A stretch of 64,000 nucleotides of DNA from Glandiceps talaboti (GCF_964340395.1 NC_135555.1:17146246-17210245); one strand, 5' to 3'; positions 1 through 17,771 are shown, numbered from the stretch's first letter. A program made the numbers and translations. Notes: a model not told the origin generated them from the sequence alone.

Positions 1-200
1 AAATAAGTTATATTTTTTTCTGCCAAAATTTATATTTTGAACAAATCTCATTTCCCGCCAAAATTATTTGAACTAAAAAGCTTACTTTTTTGTAACTTTT
101 TTTTACAATTCACTTTAATTTTAGACTGGAATCATAGAACTTATCCTGATTGATGAAATAGATCACAATTTTTGTCTAAAAAGCATCATATTGAGGAATA
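1..200. repeat. Copy of the CCCGCC-marked dispersed repeat
   Basis: The segment with TTTCCCGCCAAAATT, AAATCTCATTT, TTCACTTTAATTTTAG and a following GATGAAATAGATC resembles the tandem pair at 57600-58170. It is truncated by the window's left edge. Confidence 0.4.
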
Positions 201-879
201 TTTTTCAACTACTTTTGTAACAATAGATCACTGTCTGAGCCACCATGATTTGTACACATATTGCTGGTATAGAAGGGGTTAAGGTCAATAAAATTTCCTG
301 CAAAGAAGCCAAAGTTGAGAGAGTCTGCCATTTATATGACTTTTATGTGCTCCGTGACTCGGTTTTTCCGTCTTTGCCAAATATTTCGTGTTGAATCTTG
401 TGTTCAGTCAGAAGTAATCATCAATGCTTATCACTGACTGAGCTAACATATCTCTAGGCAAATGAAAATGCTTTCTTTATTTCTCAGTGTGGAGTAAATC
501 TTTGATCTAAAATTATAATACACAGACATGTTTGATGCCGATGGCAGTATGTACTGGCTATGCAGAACTACTAAACAACAAACACACACCTTAGCGCCAA
601 AATTGTGTCTTGAACAATGCAAGGGAAACACCCCCAAGCATAGAATGCAAACGACTTTGATGACACTAAGGGACATTTGTTCTACTTAAGATCATATCTT
701 TAGGGGATGATGAAGAGAATGATGGTGTTTCCATGGTTACAAAGTGATTACTCTTCGTGATAACTTTCACATGAGTGATCCAGAAGAATTTGAAAGATCA
801 AAAAGTTTCATTAGTGCAACAGGTACAGGTCGAGTAGTGTTTAAGTTTTGACAAGTAAAAAACACCCCCATTTTTGTCA
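201..879. other. Non-coding, nothing recognised
   Basis: AT-rich single-copy-looking sequence. The two short minus-strand open frames here (443-676 and 767-994) show no domain, coiled coil or credible splice context. Confidence 0.4.
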
Positions 880-1400
880 AGATATGGTAGAGTTGTATTG
901 TTTCATAAGTGGATGGGTCAACAGTGGTCTTATTAATAGGGGGGTTACTTGGACAATGAACAGTGGTCTTGATAATAGGGGTTACATTAGACATAACCCC
1001 CCCTTGTAACTTTTAGAAGTGTCCTATTGTTTCATAATTGGATGGGTCAACAGTGGTCTTGGTAACAGAGGGTTACTTGCACAATGAACAGTGGTCTTGA
1101 TAATAGGGGTTACCTTGGGCACAAAAACACACCCCTTTTCTAGAAACTTTTTAGAAGTGTCCTGTTGTCTTATAATTGAATGGGTGTACAGTGGTCATAA
1201 TATAAAGATAGGGAGGGGGGAATAGTTTGGACATAAAAACACCCCTCTTACCTTGAAAAAGTTTACTTTAGAAGTGTCTTATTGATGTTGGAGGGGTCTA
1301 CATTGGTGTTCGTAATTGGTGGTACAGACATAAAACACCCCTCTTTCCTTGAGAATTTAGAACATTCTTATTGTTTTATAATTGGATTGATCTACAATGA
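880..1400. repeat. Degenerate tandem repeat, about 128-bp unit
   Basis: Four to five diverged units share TATTGTTTCATAATTGGATG, GGGTCAACAGTGGTCTTG, an AATAGGGGTTAC segment and an ACACCCC segment. Clear starts fall near 893, 1023, 1160 and 1280, with a fragment near 1370. Confidence 0.65.
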
Positions 1401-2050
1401 GTTGACTATAGGGGTGAATTCTGTGCCCGGCATGAAAGGCATATAATTTGTTACTGAGAAAGATTCCAACCCTTTAAGTTTCTGTAGTTCTAATTCATCA
1501 ATCTATTTTATCACCCTCATAAAAAAAATCTAGTACTGCAAGTAAACAAAACAAGATAGAATTGATATATGACGAGTCTGGTTGATAAGTTCGTCAGTGT
1601 TTTCTATCCTGTGTCACAATGTATCATTCATTTAATACTGAGAAATATTCCAACACTTCATTTGCTTTTTTCCACCTATCTGTTTAATCACCCACTATTA
1701 GAAACCTTCCTTGTAGTAAACTGGAAGTATTTAGACAGGAGGTGACACTTCAACAATTTGCACTTTGAACAGTAAAAGATGACCTTTGACCCAACCTTTC
1801 CTCATCATTCATCACCACTACGGAATGAGGTCAGACAGACAATACTATAAACATGAACCTGTGAGCCCCACCGACAACAACTTATTTTATGATCTGAAAA
1901 TTGTAGATGTACGAGCTGTAACCCAATCATCTTTGTTGTACCTTAAGTGCTTTGGGTAATTAATTTGAGGATAACACGACAGGCAAAATAGGGGTGAAAG
2001 AGGTCAGAAAAGTCTGATATTGATTTTCATAATCATCATATAGTATCAAT
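1401..2050. other. Non-coding, nothing recognised
   Basis: No exon or RNA. A sentence-like pair of segments near 1965-2015 and 2120-2165 (both with ATAACACGACAGGCAAAAT) forms a short direct repeat flanking the ATC arrays. Confidence 0.4.
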
Positions 2051-2249
2051 GCTATCATCATCATCATCATCATCATCATTATCATCATCATCAAGAAGAC
2101 ATTTCCTCGATCTTAATTTAGGAATAACACGACAGGCAAAATGGGGGTCAAAGAGGTCAGAGAAGTTGATCGGCATAGATTTTTATAATCAGTACATTGC
2201 TAGCATCATCATCATCATCATCATCATCATCACCATCACTACCACCACC

Positions 2250-2282
<33 letters not shown>

Positions 2283-2312
2283 TTCATCATAATAATCATC
2301 ATCATGAAAAAA
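2051..2312. repeat. Trinucleotide ATC/ACC arrays
   Basis: (ATC)n at about 2051-2092 and a longer (ATC/ACC)n at about 2203-2312, separated by about 110 bp that repeats an upstream segment. Open in several frames as poly-Ser or poly-Ile, which is not coding evidence. Confidence 0.9.
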
Positions 2313-2852
2313 ATTTCCTCGATGCCGCCAAGAAATTAGCTGCTGATGTGTTTCCGCAAGAATAAATCAAGTTTCGTACATTAATATGGTCGGGGTTATT
2401 GAATGCTACTGTAGAGTATATAGGGAGACAGAATTGAGTTACGTGCAACAAAATTATTGTAATTAGGTTAGCAGCATTGGAGTTTCATATAAAAAATGTT
2501 GAAAATGTAATAAAGAAGACACAAAGCAAGATGCAACAACATCAATTGATAAACTGAACTGTGATCTGTGGTTCATAAAAAGAGGTTTGGGTGGATGGTA
2601 ACGTAGCCTAGGTGGCCCACATTTTGTTGATCGCTTCACTTGCATTATCACCACCATATGTATAATTATTTTGGTCTGAAAGAAATTGACGTGTTTAAGA
2701 TGACAAAAACCATATGACCTCGCTCCGTTTGTGTATGATTAAATTTCATATGCTAATTTCATTAATTGTAGTTGTTGGAGCATGAATGATTTGTAATGAA
2801 ATTTGTCAGAAAAGAAGTTGTGAGAAGGGTGAAAGCAGGGAAGAGGGGAGAA

Positions 2853-3013
<161 letters not shown>

Positions 3014-3180
3014 CCGAGACAGAGAAGACAGTACAGGTAGAGACAAGGAGACAGAATGACAGACAGAGAGCGAATGAGAGGGTGTGGGAGAGAGATAGGG
3101 TGAGACAGAGAATCAAAAGAGACTGAGACAAACAGACAGACAGACTGACACAGGGGAGTGCAACAGACAGACAGACAGAC

Positions 3181-3231
<51 letters not shown>

Positions 3232-3260
3232 CAGATACAGACATCAACAGAGAGAGAAAG
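3014..3260. repeat. Degenerate purine-rich region with (GATA)n
   Basis: Interrupted GACA and GAGA repeats, followed by CAGA to about 3180 and a clean (GATA)n to about 3231. Confidence 0.85.
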
Positions 3261-4039
3261 AGGCACACACAGAGAAAGAAAAATATTTTGCTTGCAAAAC
3301 AATTTATGGTAAGAAACCACATAACCAGGACTGCAAAATCAGTATAACATAAACAAAGTATCAGCATGGGAGAGATGTCATGATCTTTTGCAATTTACCA
3401 TCACACGCTGTGTTAGACGTTTGAATGAACAGACACACATTTTACATATGTTTTAGTCCAACTTTATAGGGCCTGATTTTATTTTCTAATGCTCCATACC
3501 GATGCCCAGCATCATAATATAATTGCATAGTACATTCAATTGCATAGACATCATTTTTTTAAATGTGTTTCTGCATATGGCATTCATTACTTTTTCCAAA
3601 TTTCTTCATTTATTCTGGAGTTCCTTCGGCTGAATAGCTCATCAGACCACATGGGATTTGAAGAATGTTTTTTGTCTAGAAATTCAACACTTCATACCTA
3701 GATACAATGTATTCATCTAAGTCTCATTAAAATACTTTTTTTTTTTTTTTTGGCTTCGTGGTTGGGTGACTCTAAATATATATGTACATTTCTCTGTTGT
3801 AATTAACAAAGTGACATTTGAAATGCACTAAATAAAGCTAGTTAAAATACACCAGTAAATGTTACAGGTAATGCAAGTTTTGTAATATTGGTAAAGGTGA
3901 AATACCAACTAAACTTTGTTATTTTGAAATGATGGATAATCATTAAGTTAAATGTTTTGAAGTGTTGCTATGGAAACATAAGTTTGTTGCTTTCTTGTTT
4001 ATTGATTGTTGTTACTTGTTTTCACTTATGTGATTTTGA
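3261..4039. other. Non-coding, nothing recognised
   Basis: AT-rich sequence with a 17-nt poly-T near 3738. No supported exon. Confidence 0.4.
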
Positions 4040-4232
4040 TTGATGTCTGTGGTTGAATTTGTCTGTTCTATGTGGGACGTACCACAGAGAAAGTAAGTTT
4101 TTTAAAACTTTTCTGTGTTATCCCAGCACAATAATGTATATTTTGTCTACTGTAATTGTTTTCTGTATATTGAATTTTTGTGCTGAAATAAAACAAATCA
4201 AATCAAATCAAAATCAATACAAATACATCAAA
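4040..4232 (+). mobile_element. Possible 3' tail of a non-LTR retrotransposon
   Basis: The segment ends in TTTTTGTGCTGAAATAAAAC followed by a short (AAATC)n run. Many invertebrate LINEs end in a polyadenylation-like AATAAA and a short simple-repeat tail. No reverse transcriptase coding was found upstream, so at most this is a 5'-truncated copy. Confidence 0.35.
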
Positions 4233-4793
4233 CAATTCTTAATTTTTTTTATTTTATAAGTGATAGTCCCTGCCAAAACTGACAAACATACGTAAAAACT
4301 TATTTGAGGCGAAGTCAGTACTAGACATGGGTAGTGAGTAGTTTATATAAACGGACCAATGACAAGATCTTTCAGATTACTATACAGGATGATTGTTTAT
4401 ATATTATATATTTTTATCATGTAAATAATACATATGATAAAAAAAAAACATTATACAATGTAAAGAGGATATTAGACCGTCTGAAAATAACAAAAGGTTT
4501 CATTTAAAAAAACCCAAACCATCTCACTAAATTTTATACAAAATTTAAAGGATTTTATTAAACAGTCAGATACTAAAAATGAAATGAAAACCATATATGA
4601 AGTCAAATCAAACTATTAATTATGTTATATAAGTTTACAGGGTTTTGAAATTTATGATACATTTTTAAGGATTTGGGAAACTCTTGTTTTTTGACTTGGC
4701 AGCCATTTTTTGTTCCAGTACACATATTTATTTTGACTAGAATAATCAATTCTAATTTATTCATTTGGATTGTCTATACTTGATTGATGATTT

Positions 4794-5345
4794 AAAGCTG
4801 CACTAGCCGTTACTGGAATGTTTAAAAAATAATATTTTGTTAGGTATAATAACTTACTCATAATATCATACATCGTGAAGAGTTTTGCAATCACCTGTAA
4901 GTTAACATTTTTGTAGCTTTAGAGATGATAAATCAAATTGATTTTTGGGTCCGCACCCAAAAATCTGTGCCCCTCAAAGGCGATCAAGATTTCAACCTGT
5001 TTCTATACTGTTTATGGATAATATAGACAGCTGATTAACATAACATCTAATTATTGGATTTTGAACAATTTTCAGTGAATATATTGTGGTTGTCTGATCA
5101 AAAAATGATACTCCAGTTTACAACTAGTACAATTTTAATATGGTGACAGATTCAAAACCAAGCATTTGCTAAAGATTTAAGCTTGCCATTACACTACCTA
5201 CAGATAATATAGACCACTAAATGTCTTTTTATAAGTTATTGACCTGTTTTTAGTGAATATATCTTTGGTAATTCGATGACAAAAAATATCCCAGTTGCAG
5301 ATAGTGCAGGTTTCAAGAATTTAATAATGGATACATTTCAGTATC
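4794..5345. repeat. Dispersed repeat family B, copy 1
   Basis: Shares AAGCTGCACTAGC, GATGATAAATCAAATTGATT, GGGTCCGCACCCAAAAATC, GGATAATATAGAC and a TTCAGTGAATATATTGTGG segment with copies at 38735-39190 and 60551-60862. Two related halves follow each other (near 5025-5150 and 5200-5310), each with a GATAATATAGAC word, a TAGTGAATATAT-like word and CAGTT. Confidence 0.7.
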
Positions 5346-5379
5346 TGTTATCAATATGGTTTTAAAAAAAAGTATCAAT

Positions 5380-6060
5380 TTCACTTGAAGTTGAAACATG
5401 ACATTGAAATTAACACAAAAGTTGAAGCAGACACAACAGGGTCAATCTCACAGTGAATTACAATTTGATATTGACACAGCATTGTAAATTTCACATGACA
5501 GTGAATTAATACAATTGAATTTGACACAACAGTTAAAAGTGACTCAACAGTGCATGACACAAAAGTTGAAATTAACACAACAGTTGAAATTGACACAACA
5601 GTTGAAATTAACAGAACAGTTGAAATTAACAGGACAGTTGAAATTAACAGGACAGTTGCAATTGACACAACAGTTGAATTTGACACAACAGTTGAAATTA
5701 ACAGGACAGTAGTTGAAATTAACAGGACAGTAATTGAAATTAACAGGACAGTTGAAATTAACAGGACAGTAGTTGAAATTAACACAGCAGTTGAAATTAA
5801 CAGGACAGTAATTGAAATTAACACAGCAGTTGAAATTAACAGGACAGTAGTTGAAATTAACACAGCAGTTGAAATTAACAGGACAGTAGTTGAAATTAAG
5901 AGGACAGTAATTGAAATTAACAGGACAGTTGAAATTAACAGGACAGTAGTTGAAATTAACACAGCAGTTGAAATTAACAGGACAGTAGTTGAAATTAACA
6001 CAGCAGTTGAAATTAACAGGACAGTAGTGGAAATTGACACAACAGTTGAAATTGAAACAA
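5380..6060. repeat. 18/21-bp minisatellite
   Basis: Units are variants of ACAGGACAGTTGAAATTA (18 bp) or the same with an inserted AGT (21 bp), and ACACAGCAGTTGAAATTA. Degenerate 5' units begin near 5390. Because both unit lengths are multiples of 3, long frames stay open on both strands (189-242 codons). No splice or promoter context supports translation. Confidence 0.93.
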
Positions 6061-6120
6061 CAGTGTGTATGACACACACACACATGCACACACACACACA
6101 CACATACACACACAGAGAGA
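6061..6120. repeat. (CA)n microsatellite
   Basis: Interrupted CA dinucleotides abutting the 18/21-bp array. Confidence 0.9.
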
Positions 6121-6551
6121 TTTAATCAGAGGATTAAACTTAGGATCATGTGATGTATGTCAGTATACAGATTATATTTCTTAAAATCTGTTTCAAAAAA
6201 TATGAAATTGATCTGTAAATTGACACAATGTTGTATCACATTCGTAGTGTGTGCTCTTCACACAGTATTGCATGTATTAGTTCATCCGTAAGATATGGAT
6301 TCTATTTCACATCACATTGTTGTGGGGCATATAAACAGGGAATCTGTCATGAAAACTGACACCTTTAATTGTGTAAATGACCTCAATAGACTCTCTGATT
6401 TGAGTCTGCACTTCTATTATGTTGTCTTCGTGCTGGCCTGTAGCAATTAAACTCATTTTATGTCTTATTATCCTTTGTCCTGGCTCGGATATAATTTTCG
6501 TGATTTTTTTTTTGTTTATCCACATGCGATGAAAACAAATTAAAGATGACT
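6121..6551. other. Non-coding, nothing recognised
   Basis: No exon, RNA or repeat that I could support. Confidence 0.4.
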
Positions 6552-6957
6552 CGATGTTTTCGCTAAGGTTTATGAACCTGGGTACTAGAGAGGGGGAGAC
6601 AGTTAAGGTTTTTTGGGAACCCTGATAACAGAGAGGGGGAGTCAGTTAAGGTTTATGGGAACCCTGGTAACAGAGAGGGGTAGTCAGTTAAGGTTTATGG
6701 GAACCCTGGTAACAGAGAGGGGGAGTCTGTTAAGGTTTATGGGAACCCTGATAACAGAGAGGGGGAGTCTGTTAAGGTTCATGGGAACCCTGGTAACAGA
6801 GAGGGAGAAATTGGGTACGATTTTTGGAACCCTGGTAACAGAGAGGGGGAAATTGGGTACGATTTTTGGAACCCTGGTAACAGAGAGGGGGAAATCGGGT
6901 ACGATTTTTGGAACCCTGGTAAGAGAGATGGGGAAATCGGGTAAACATTTTTGGTAG
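6552..6957. repeat. 42-bp minisatellite grown from the end of MITE family A
   Basis: AACCCTG starts recur every 42 bp (6618, 6660, ... 6786, 6828, 6870, 6912). Two subtypes occur: units with AGTCAGTTAAGGTTTATGGG, then units with AAATTGGGTACGATTTTTGG. The left edge (6552-6600) reads GATGTTTTCGCTAAGGTTTA and then CCTGGGTACTAGAGAGGGGG, the reverse complement of the right end of MITE family A. The 42-bp unit keeps 14-codon frames open on both strands. Confidence 0.85.
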
Positions 6958-13390
<6,433 letters not shown>

Positions 13391-14200
13391 AACAAATTGG
13401 GTGTCTTTTACAAACTGTTTTTCACATCTCACTACACCCCTTGATTTACATAGAGTTTTCAACGAGAAATGCACCACACATGGTTGGTTTCATCGAATCT
13501 CTGTGAAATTGACTCTTAATTACAGACAAGCTGATGCCCATACAAATCAACAAAAAAAAATTGATGGAATACCCCGACCAATTTGGGTAACTAATTGACT
13601 CGGACACAATTCAGTATTCAGTTCTCCTTTTGTGATTTCCAATGTTAGTTTCATCTCTTGGATTTTATTTATGAAAGGTACAACCATGTGTTGATTTCTC
13701 CTGCGACTGATATGGGCATTGATATTACTATTGACTCCAAGTGGTTACAATTGTACAACAAACAGAGTGGACAACAAGCCTCAATAAAATACAACACACA
13801 ACTATTAACCTCTGAGATGAAATTGTCGAAGAGTCTAAACTAAACATATACACAGATAACTTGTAGTATGATCTTCATTTCAAGGGCAACAAATGTAACA
13901 GCTCTTGCTTATGCAAATCAATGTCAAATTCACTGTTATTGACCATGATATTAACAACACAAAAGACAGTGTGAACAAATCGCCTTAAAATCACTTCAAC
14001 TATACATTGCACAGGGTCAAACACATTACTTTTGCAGTAAGATTAAAAAAAATTTTAATCAGGATTTTGAGCTTCAGTATTCATGATTGTTTAAAAAGAG
14101 GAATCAACGTCAGAGGAAATCCTAAACATAAAAGACGCAACCTTAGAACAAAACTAATAAGGGAAATGAAGTTAGATTCTTTCTAAATGTAGATATATAT
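13391..14200 (+). other. Fragmented open frames, unidentified
   Basis: Two adjacent plus-strand frames (13401-13598 and 13658-13843) and more broken frames to about 14190 have a mixed amino-acid composition unlike the simple repeats elsewhere. They could be remnants of a decayed mobile element, but no reverse transcriptase, transposase or other motif was seen. Confidence 0.2.
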
Positions 14201-15683
14201 ATATATATATGCATGACAAAGAGAGGCTTTGTGCATAGGACGTGACTCAAGTTTCGCTAACCCTGTAACTTTGTTGGGCTACTTTCTAATGACTATATAA
14301 GTCACAGACACATCACCTAGTGTTATCTCCTGACACTCCTAATCATCTGCTTTTCTGCAACTAACAAAGATTTGCCCATCCTTCGCTATCATCTTGCTTT
14401 TGCTTTGAGCCAAATGTCATCCGATGAAAGAGTATACTGCGGTGGAAAAAAAATAGATTCCTTTAATGATTGGGGATGATTGCGGCGAATCAGTGATTAG
14501 AATCGTCGCATTCATCGCGAGGAGCCCTAGTCTTTAGCACAATTATCCTCATTTGCGTTTTTTTAAGCTCCGAAAGAGAAAAGTGGGATGACTGCGAATC
14601 ATGGAATCATTAGCAATTAAGTACCAAGGCCACATCTCTTGTATATGACTCTACTATCCAATGGTAGAAATCAGGAGAAATCATTTAGCCGCTTAGGGTA
14701 ACTGTAGAAATCACCACCACAAAGACTCCATAGTTCCCTAAGACTAATTAGACCCAGGACTTACAGTAGCCCCACAGCACCTTTGTTCACCTCGACTGCA
14801 ACACAACAAAGATAATATGTATTTTAAAAGGTGCGCCATAATGGGTTACCACTGTATGAGCTATCTAATGCCTTTAGATTAAGTAAGGCTGGCTTTCACA
14901 CACCTTCAGGGGGGCTCTCATCTTGGGAAAAATTACTTGTGGCTTTCATCATGATCATCATCGGCATATTGAGGAAACATCAAAAGCAGTTCTCTATTTT
15001 CATTTCGAATCATTCACATGAATAAACGTACTCCTTATTTTGTCTTTTTCATGTTCTCTTAAATGCTGCAGGGTCTGTTGGCTTTAAATGGGCTCTCATT
15101 AAGACTTGGATTCTGTATACACTTACACATGCAAATCGTTATTCTTTCTTATTTCTTTCTTAACCCTCCCTTTTTTTTAACTTCTTCAATCTTGGTTACT
15201 TCGCGGTCACACCGCAGTGAATTAGCATACAACACATTTCTTTGGTATGTGTCAAGGCGAGGCACTATAGCCACGTTTTTTTTTTTTTTTGTGGCTGAAG
15301 AAATATAGAGCTCCTACTTGATACATACACACGTACATATATACATATGCAAAAACTTAATTCATTACTGTCGGATTTCAAGATTGGAAATACATCAAAT
15401 ATTTACGTTGTGGGATTAAAATGAAAATTCTGAAAAGTTTTTCAATTGAAAAGGAAAACTGTAGTCTGACTGTGTGACTCATCACAGTTGATTGGTTTCT
15501 ATTACGTGAATACAAAAATAAAATTATCAGACTTTGGATCAAAATCGACAACAATTGGAGGACCCGCAGTTTTCCGGTTACAAAGGATAAATTGCCGTTG
15601 TAATTTGGATGCATGCTATTCGTAATTTTCTTTTGAACTAAAAAAGTGACGTTAACAACATTAATGACACAAGAACCGAGATG
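14201..15683. other. Downstream flank and probable 3' UTR of the coiled-coil gene
   Basis: The region immediately left of 15684 should hold the 3' UTR. I could not point to a convincing minus-strand AATAAA close to the stop. The rest is mixed sequence with poly-T runs near 15280. Confidence 0.35.
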
Positions 15684-16469
15684 TTATTTCTTATTTAATG
15701 CGCCGAAATTACTGAATGATATGGATGCATGTGTTTTGCTGAATGTCCTGCTCCTCTCCTTTGAGTCGGCAGACCCGTTTTTGCTTCGTAATTTGTCCCT
15801 TGTTTCCGGCGATTCCATCGTCAATCTGGGTAGGCTGTTATGTTGTTTAAGTTTGCCGACTTTCAGAGTTTCGTTTTCTTCTCGCAGTGACACTAGTTCA
15901 CGTTTCATTCTCACATATTCTTTGAAACTTTGTTTTTCGACAATGGGTGGATGATGTTGATGATGATGCTGCTGGTGTTGATGATGATGTTGTTGTTGTT
16001 CAAGTTGTTGACGTGTTCGGTTTAGTTCGTCATTAAGCGTATCTACAAGGATTAATAGTCGTTCTCTTTCTTCTTGTTCGACACGCAGCTGGGCATCTTT
16101 TTCCAGTAACCTTGACTGCAATGTGCTTAACTGCATTTGTTGCTCTGCCCCTCTCTTTGAATACTGCTCCGATTCCTTATTCATCTGTAATAACCTCTTC
16201 TTCAACTTTTCCTTATCGCTACAAGTATCCTCACCCGCTGAGAGTGAAGCTGATAATTCCTTTTCAAGTTTACTGATCTTGAATTTCAGTTCTTTGTTTT
16301 TCTGGTTTGCATCCTTCAGTTCCATGGCCAGAATCTCACTTTTACTTTCATAGCTATGTAATTTCTCTGCATCGGCTTTATAGCCGACGTTTTCAGTTTG
16401 TAGTCGCTCATTTTCAAGTCGCAATTCTTCCACTTCTTTCAGAGTTTGGTCCAGTTTTTTATTCAGAGT
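15684..16469 (-). CDS. Terminal coding exon of an unnamed coiled-coil protein
   Basis: Seen: the minus-strand frame is open for 261 codons and ends in TAA at 15684-15686. A pyrimidine-rich acceptor ending in CAG abuts 16469 and the frame enters in phase 0, so the start is the acceptor and not an internal Met. The product begins TLNKKLDQTLKEVEELRLEN, then gives about 130 residues of charged heptads rich in Leu, Glu, Lys and Gln (coiled coil). A His/Gln stretch of about 25 residues follows (coded near 15943-16010), then a second short helix containing KEYVRMKRELVSLREENE, and a basic, Ser-rich, probably disordered C-terminus ending FGALNKK. There is no membrane segment, enzyme motif or zinc site. 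Inference: a structural or scaffold protein, perhaps cytoskeletal, centrosomal or Golgi-linked. I do not recognise the family. The base composition is less AT-rich than the flanks, as expected for coding DNA. Confidence 0.88.
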   Translation of the reverse strand, partial: TLNKKLDQTLKEVEELRLENERLQTENVGYKADAEKLHSYESKSEILAMELKDANQKNKELKFKISKLEKELSASLSAGEDTCSDKEKLKKRLLQMNKESEQYSKRGAEQQMQLSTLQSRLLEKDAQLRVEQEERERLLILVDTLNDELNRTRQQLEQQQHHHQHQQHHHQHHPPIVEKQSFKEYVRMKRELVSLREENETLKVGKLKQHNSLPRLTMESPETRDKLRSKNGSADSKERSRTFSKTHASISFSNFGALNKK

Positions 16470-17149
16470 CTGAAAAAGAATAAAAAATCTTTTTAAATAA
16501 ATAAAAATTCATCCGACATAAAATTTCAAGACAACAGTTGTGTTCTGTTCTTATTTTTTTTATTTGAACATTTATTTCACAGATTTAAAAAAAAAAAAAG
16601 TACTAAACAAACGCACAAAAAATTATCTTGTCACCCAAGTTTTCATTTCATTTCAATTCCGTACAAATCAGTCACAAAACTGATTGGCCCACTCATGTCA
16701 TGTGATAGTCACATGACATAAACCACATGACACTATATCCCAGACTTCCAGAGCTCAGCCAACAATAAATGTGACACTCTCTCCAGCACGATTGACGATT
16801 TTTATCTTGTGTTTTAAATTTTTGAAAAGGGGATGGAAAGTTAGCTCGTAACTTACAACTCCTAGGCATCATTTTATCACTGTCGTAGGATTTTTATTTT
16901 GTCATACGTCGGAAGATTTATTCCCATTCCACTGTACTCGACACATTCAGTTAATACAGCGCTTTGGTCTGGGATTGACTTGTATTCCCCGTTGACACTT
17001 ACTTATACAATACAAACTGTTTGCAAACATAAATTTGACTGCACATCAGCATTTAACTGCTTTCTTTGTCACGCTGGCAGTAAATACACTATGAATGGCC
17101 AAAGACAAGTGCGAGGAGATATCATTCATCATTATCTACCTTCATTGTG
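16470..17149. other. Intron sequence, nothing further recognised
   Basis: AT-rich intron between the terminal exon's acceptor and the exon-copy array. It contains short poly-A and poly-T runs and a local cluster of TCACATGACAT-type words near 16700-16735. No exon or RNA gene was seen. Confidence 0.5.
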
Positions 17150-17226
17150 TGAATTTTTTTTTCTTATTTGATAGAAAAATGAGGAATAAAATTTCTGATA
17201 AATTTTAATGTTTTTATGCCACACAT

Positions 17227-17274
17227 ATCAATTTTCATGTTGTGTTTTCATAGCTTAACAGTGTGTATATCATG
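17227..17274 (-). pseudogene. Most distal exon-derived copy, stop in frame, donor lost
   Basis: Seen: the minus strand retains AAACACAACATGAAAATTGA (reading KHNMKI, then D), clearly related to the functional KHNMEID segment. A TGA lies just upstream and the donor GT has changed to AT. It marks the 3' edge of the array that I can recognise. Confidence 0.45.
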
Positions 17275-17381
17275 TTATTATCTAACCTAATGTCACAAAT
17301 ATTTTTTTTGTAATTTTGACAGAAAAATTAGGTATAAAATTGCTGATGAAATTTCGAATTAATTTTTTTCTACACTAATAC

Positions 17382-17426
17382 ATCGCTCTTCAATATGCAT
17401 TTTCTTAACTCATCAACTTGATCATG
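17382..17426 (-). pseudogene. Third exon-derived copy, 15 codons, still open
   Basis: Seen: minus-strand codons read HDQVDELRKCILKSD followed by a weak donor-like GTATTA. The block has exactly the length of the copy at 17654-17698 and ends at the same place. The C-terminal codons have drifted (HNMEI to CILKS). No acceptor is visible, so this is a decayed exon duplicate. Confidence 0.5.
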
Positions 17427-17525
17427 TGTGTATCTTTCAATATTTTCTTTGTGAACATGATTTTTTAGCTTGTATATTTTGACAGAAAAATTAGGAATTG
17501 TTGATAGACCCCCTCCCCCCACACA

Positions 17526-17570
17526 TGTTGATTTTCTTGTTTTCTTTACTTGTCAACTTGATTGTTCAAA
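17526..17570 (-). pseudogene. Exon-derived copy, frame broken
   Basis: Seen: the minus strand carries GTTGACAAG and a following AAAGAAAAC that align with the GTTGATAAATTAAGG and AAACAC core of the neighbouring copies. It has a TAA and small insertions, and the donor is lost. It sits at the expected spacing in the array, between the copies ending at 17382 and 17654. Confidence 0.4.
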
Positions 17571-17653
17571 CAACATGTAAATATTTTTTTGTCCTTTTTG
17601 ACAATAAAATGAGAAATAAAATTGCCAATGACATTTCAATGATGCTTACTTAC

Positions 17654-17698
17654 ATCAATCTCCATGTTGTGTTTCCTTAATTTATCAACTTGTTCATG
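17654..17698 (-). pseudogene. Duplicate of the 90-nt exon's 3' half, frame and donor intact
   Basis: Seen: minus-strand codons read HEQVDKLRKHNMEID followed by a GTAAGT donor. The functional exon reads VDQVEKLRKHNMEID over the same 15 codons. After the first codon, the eight nucleotide differences are all at third positions except one synonymous first-position change in Arg. Weak homology continues upstream to about 17730, but no convincing acceptor in phase 0 is visible. Either a recently disabled exon or one used with an acceptor I cannot see. Confidence 0.6.
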
Positions 17699-17771
17699 TA
17701 AATATGTACATTTCTTTTTATGAAATTTTGAACTACTGGTGAATTTCAACGTTGTTTTATTTCGCACTTAC

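Larger units (their letters stand above)
17150..17771 (-). repeat. Tandem array of duplicated exon-intron units
   Basis: Seen: four degenerate units lie downstream of the 17772-17861 exon. Each carries the exon's 3' segment and an adjoining intron stretch marked by variants of TTTTGACAGAAAAATTAGG and AAATTGCTGATGAAATTT. Exon-like 3' ends fall at about 17227, 17382, 17526, 17654 and 17772, so the spacing shrinks from about 155 to about 118 bp towards the intact exon. Inference: repeated local duplication of an exon, with decay of the extra copies. Confidence 0.65.

Noticed and set aside
15958-16353. Plus-strand open frames across the terminal exon (15646-15954, 16123-16353)
   Set aside because: They are shadows of the minus-strand coiled-coil exon, with no splice or domain support.
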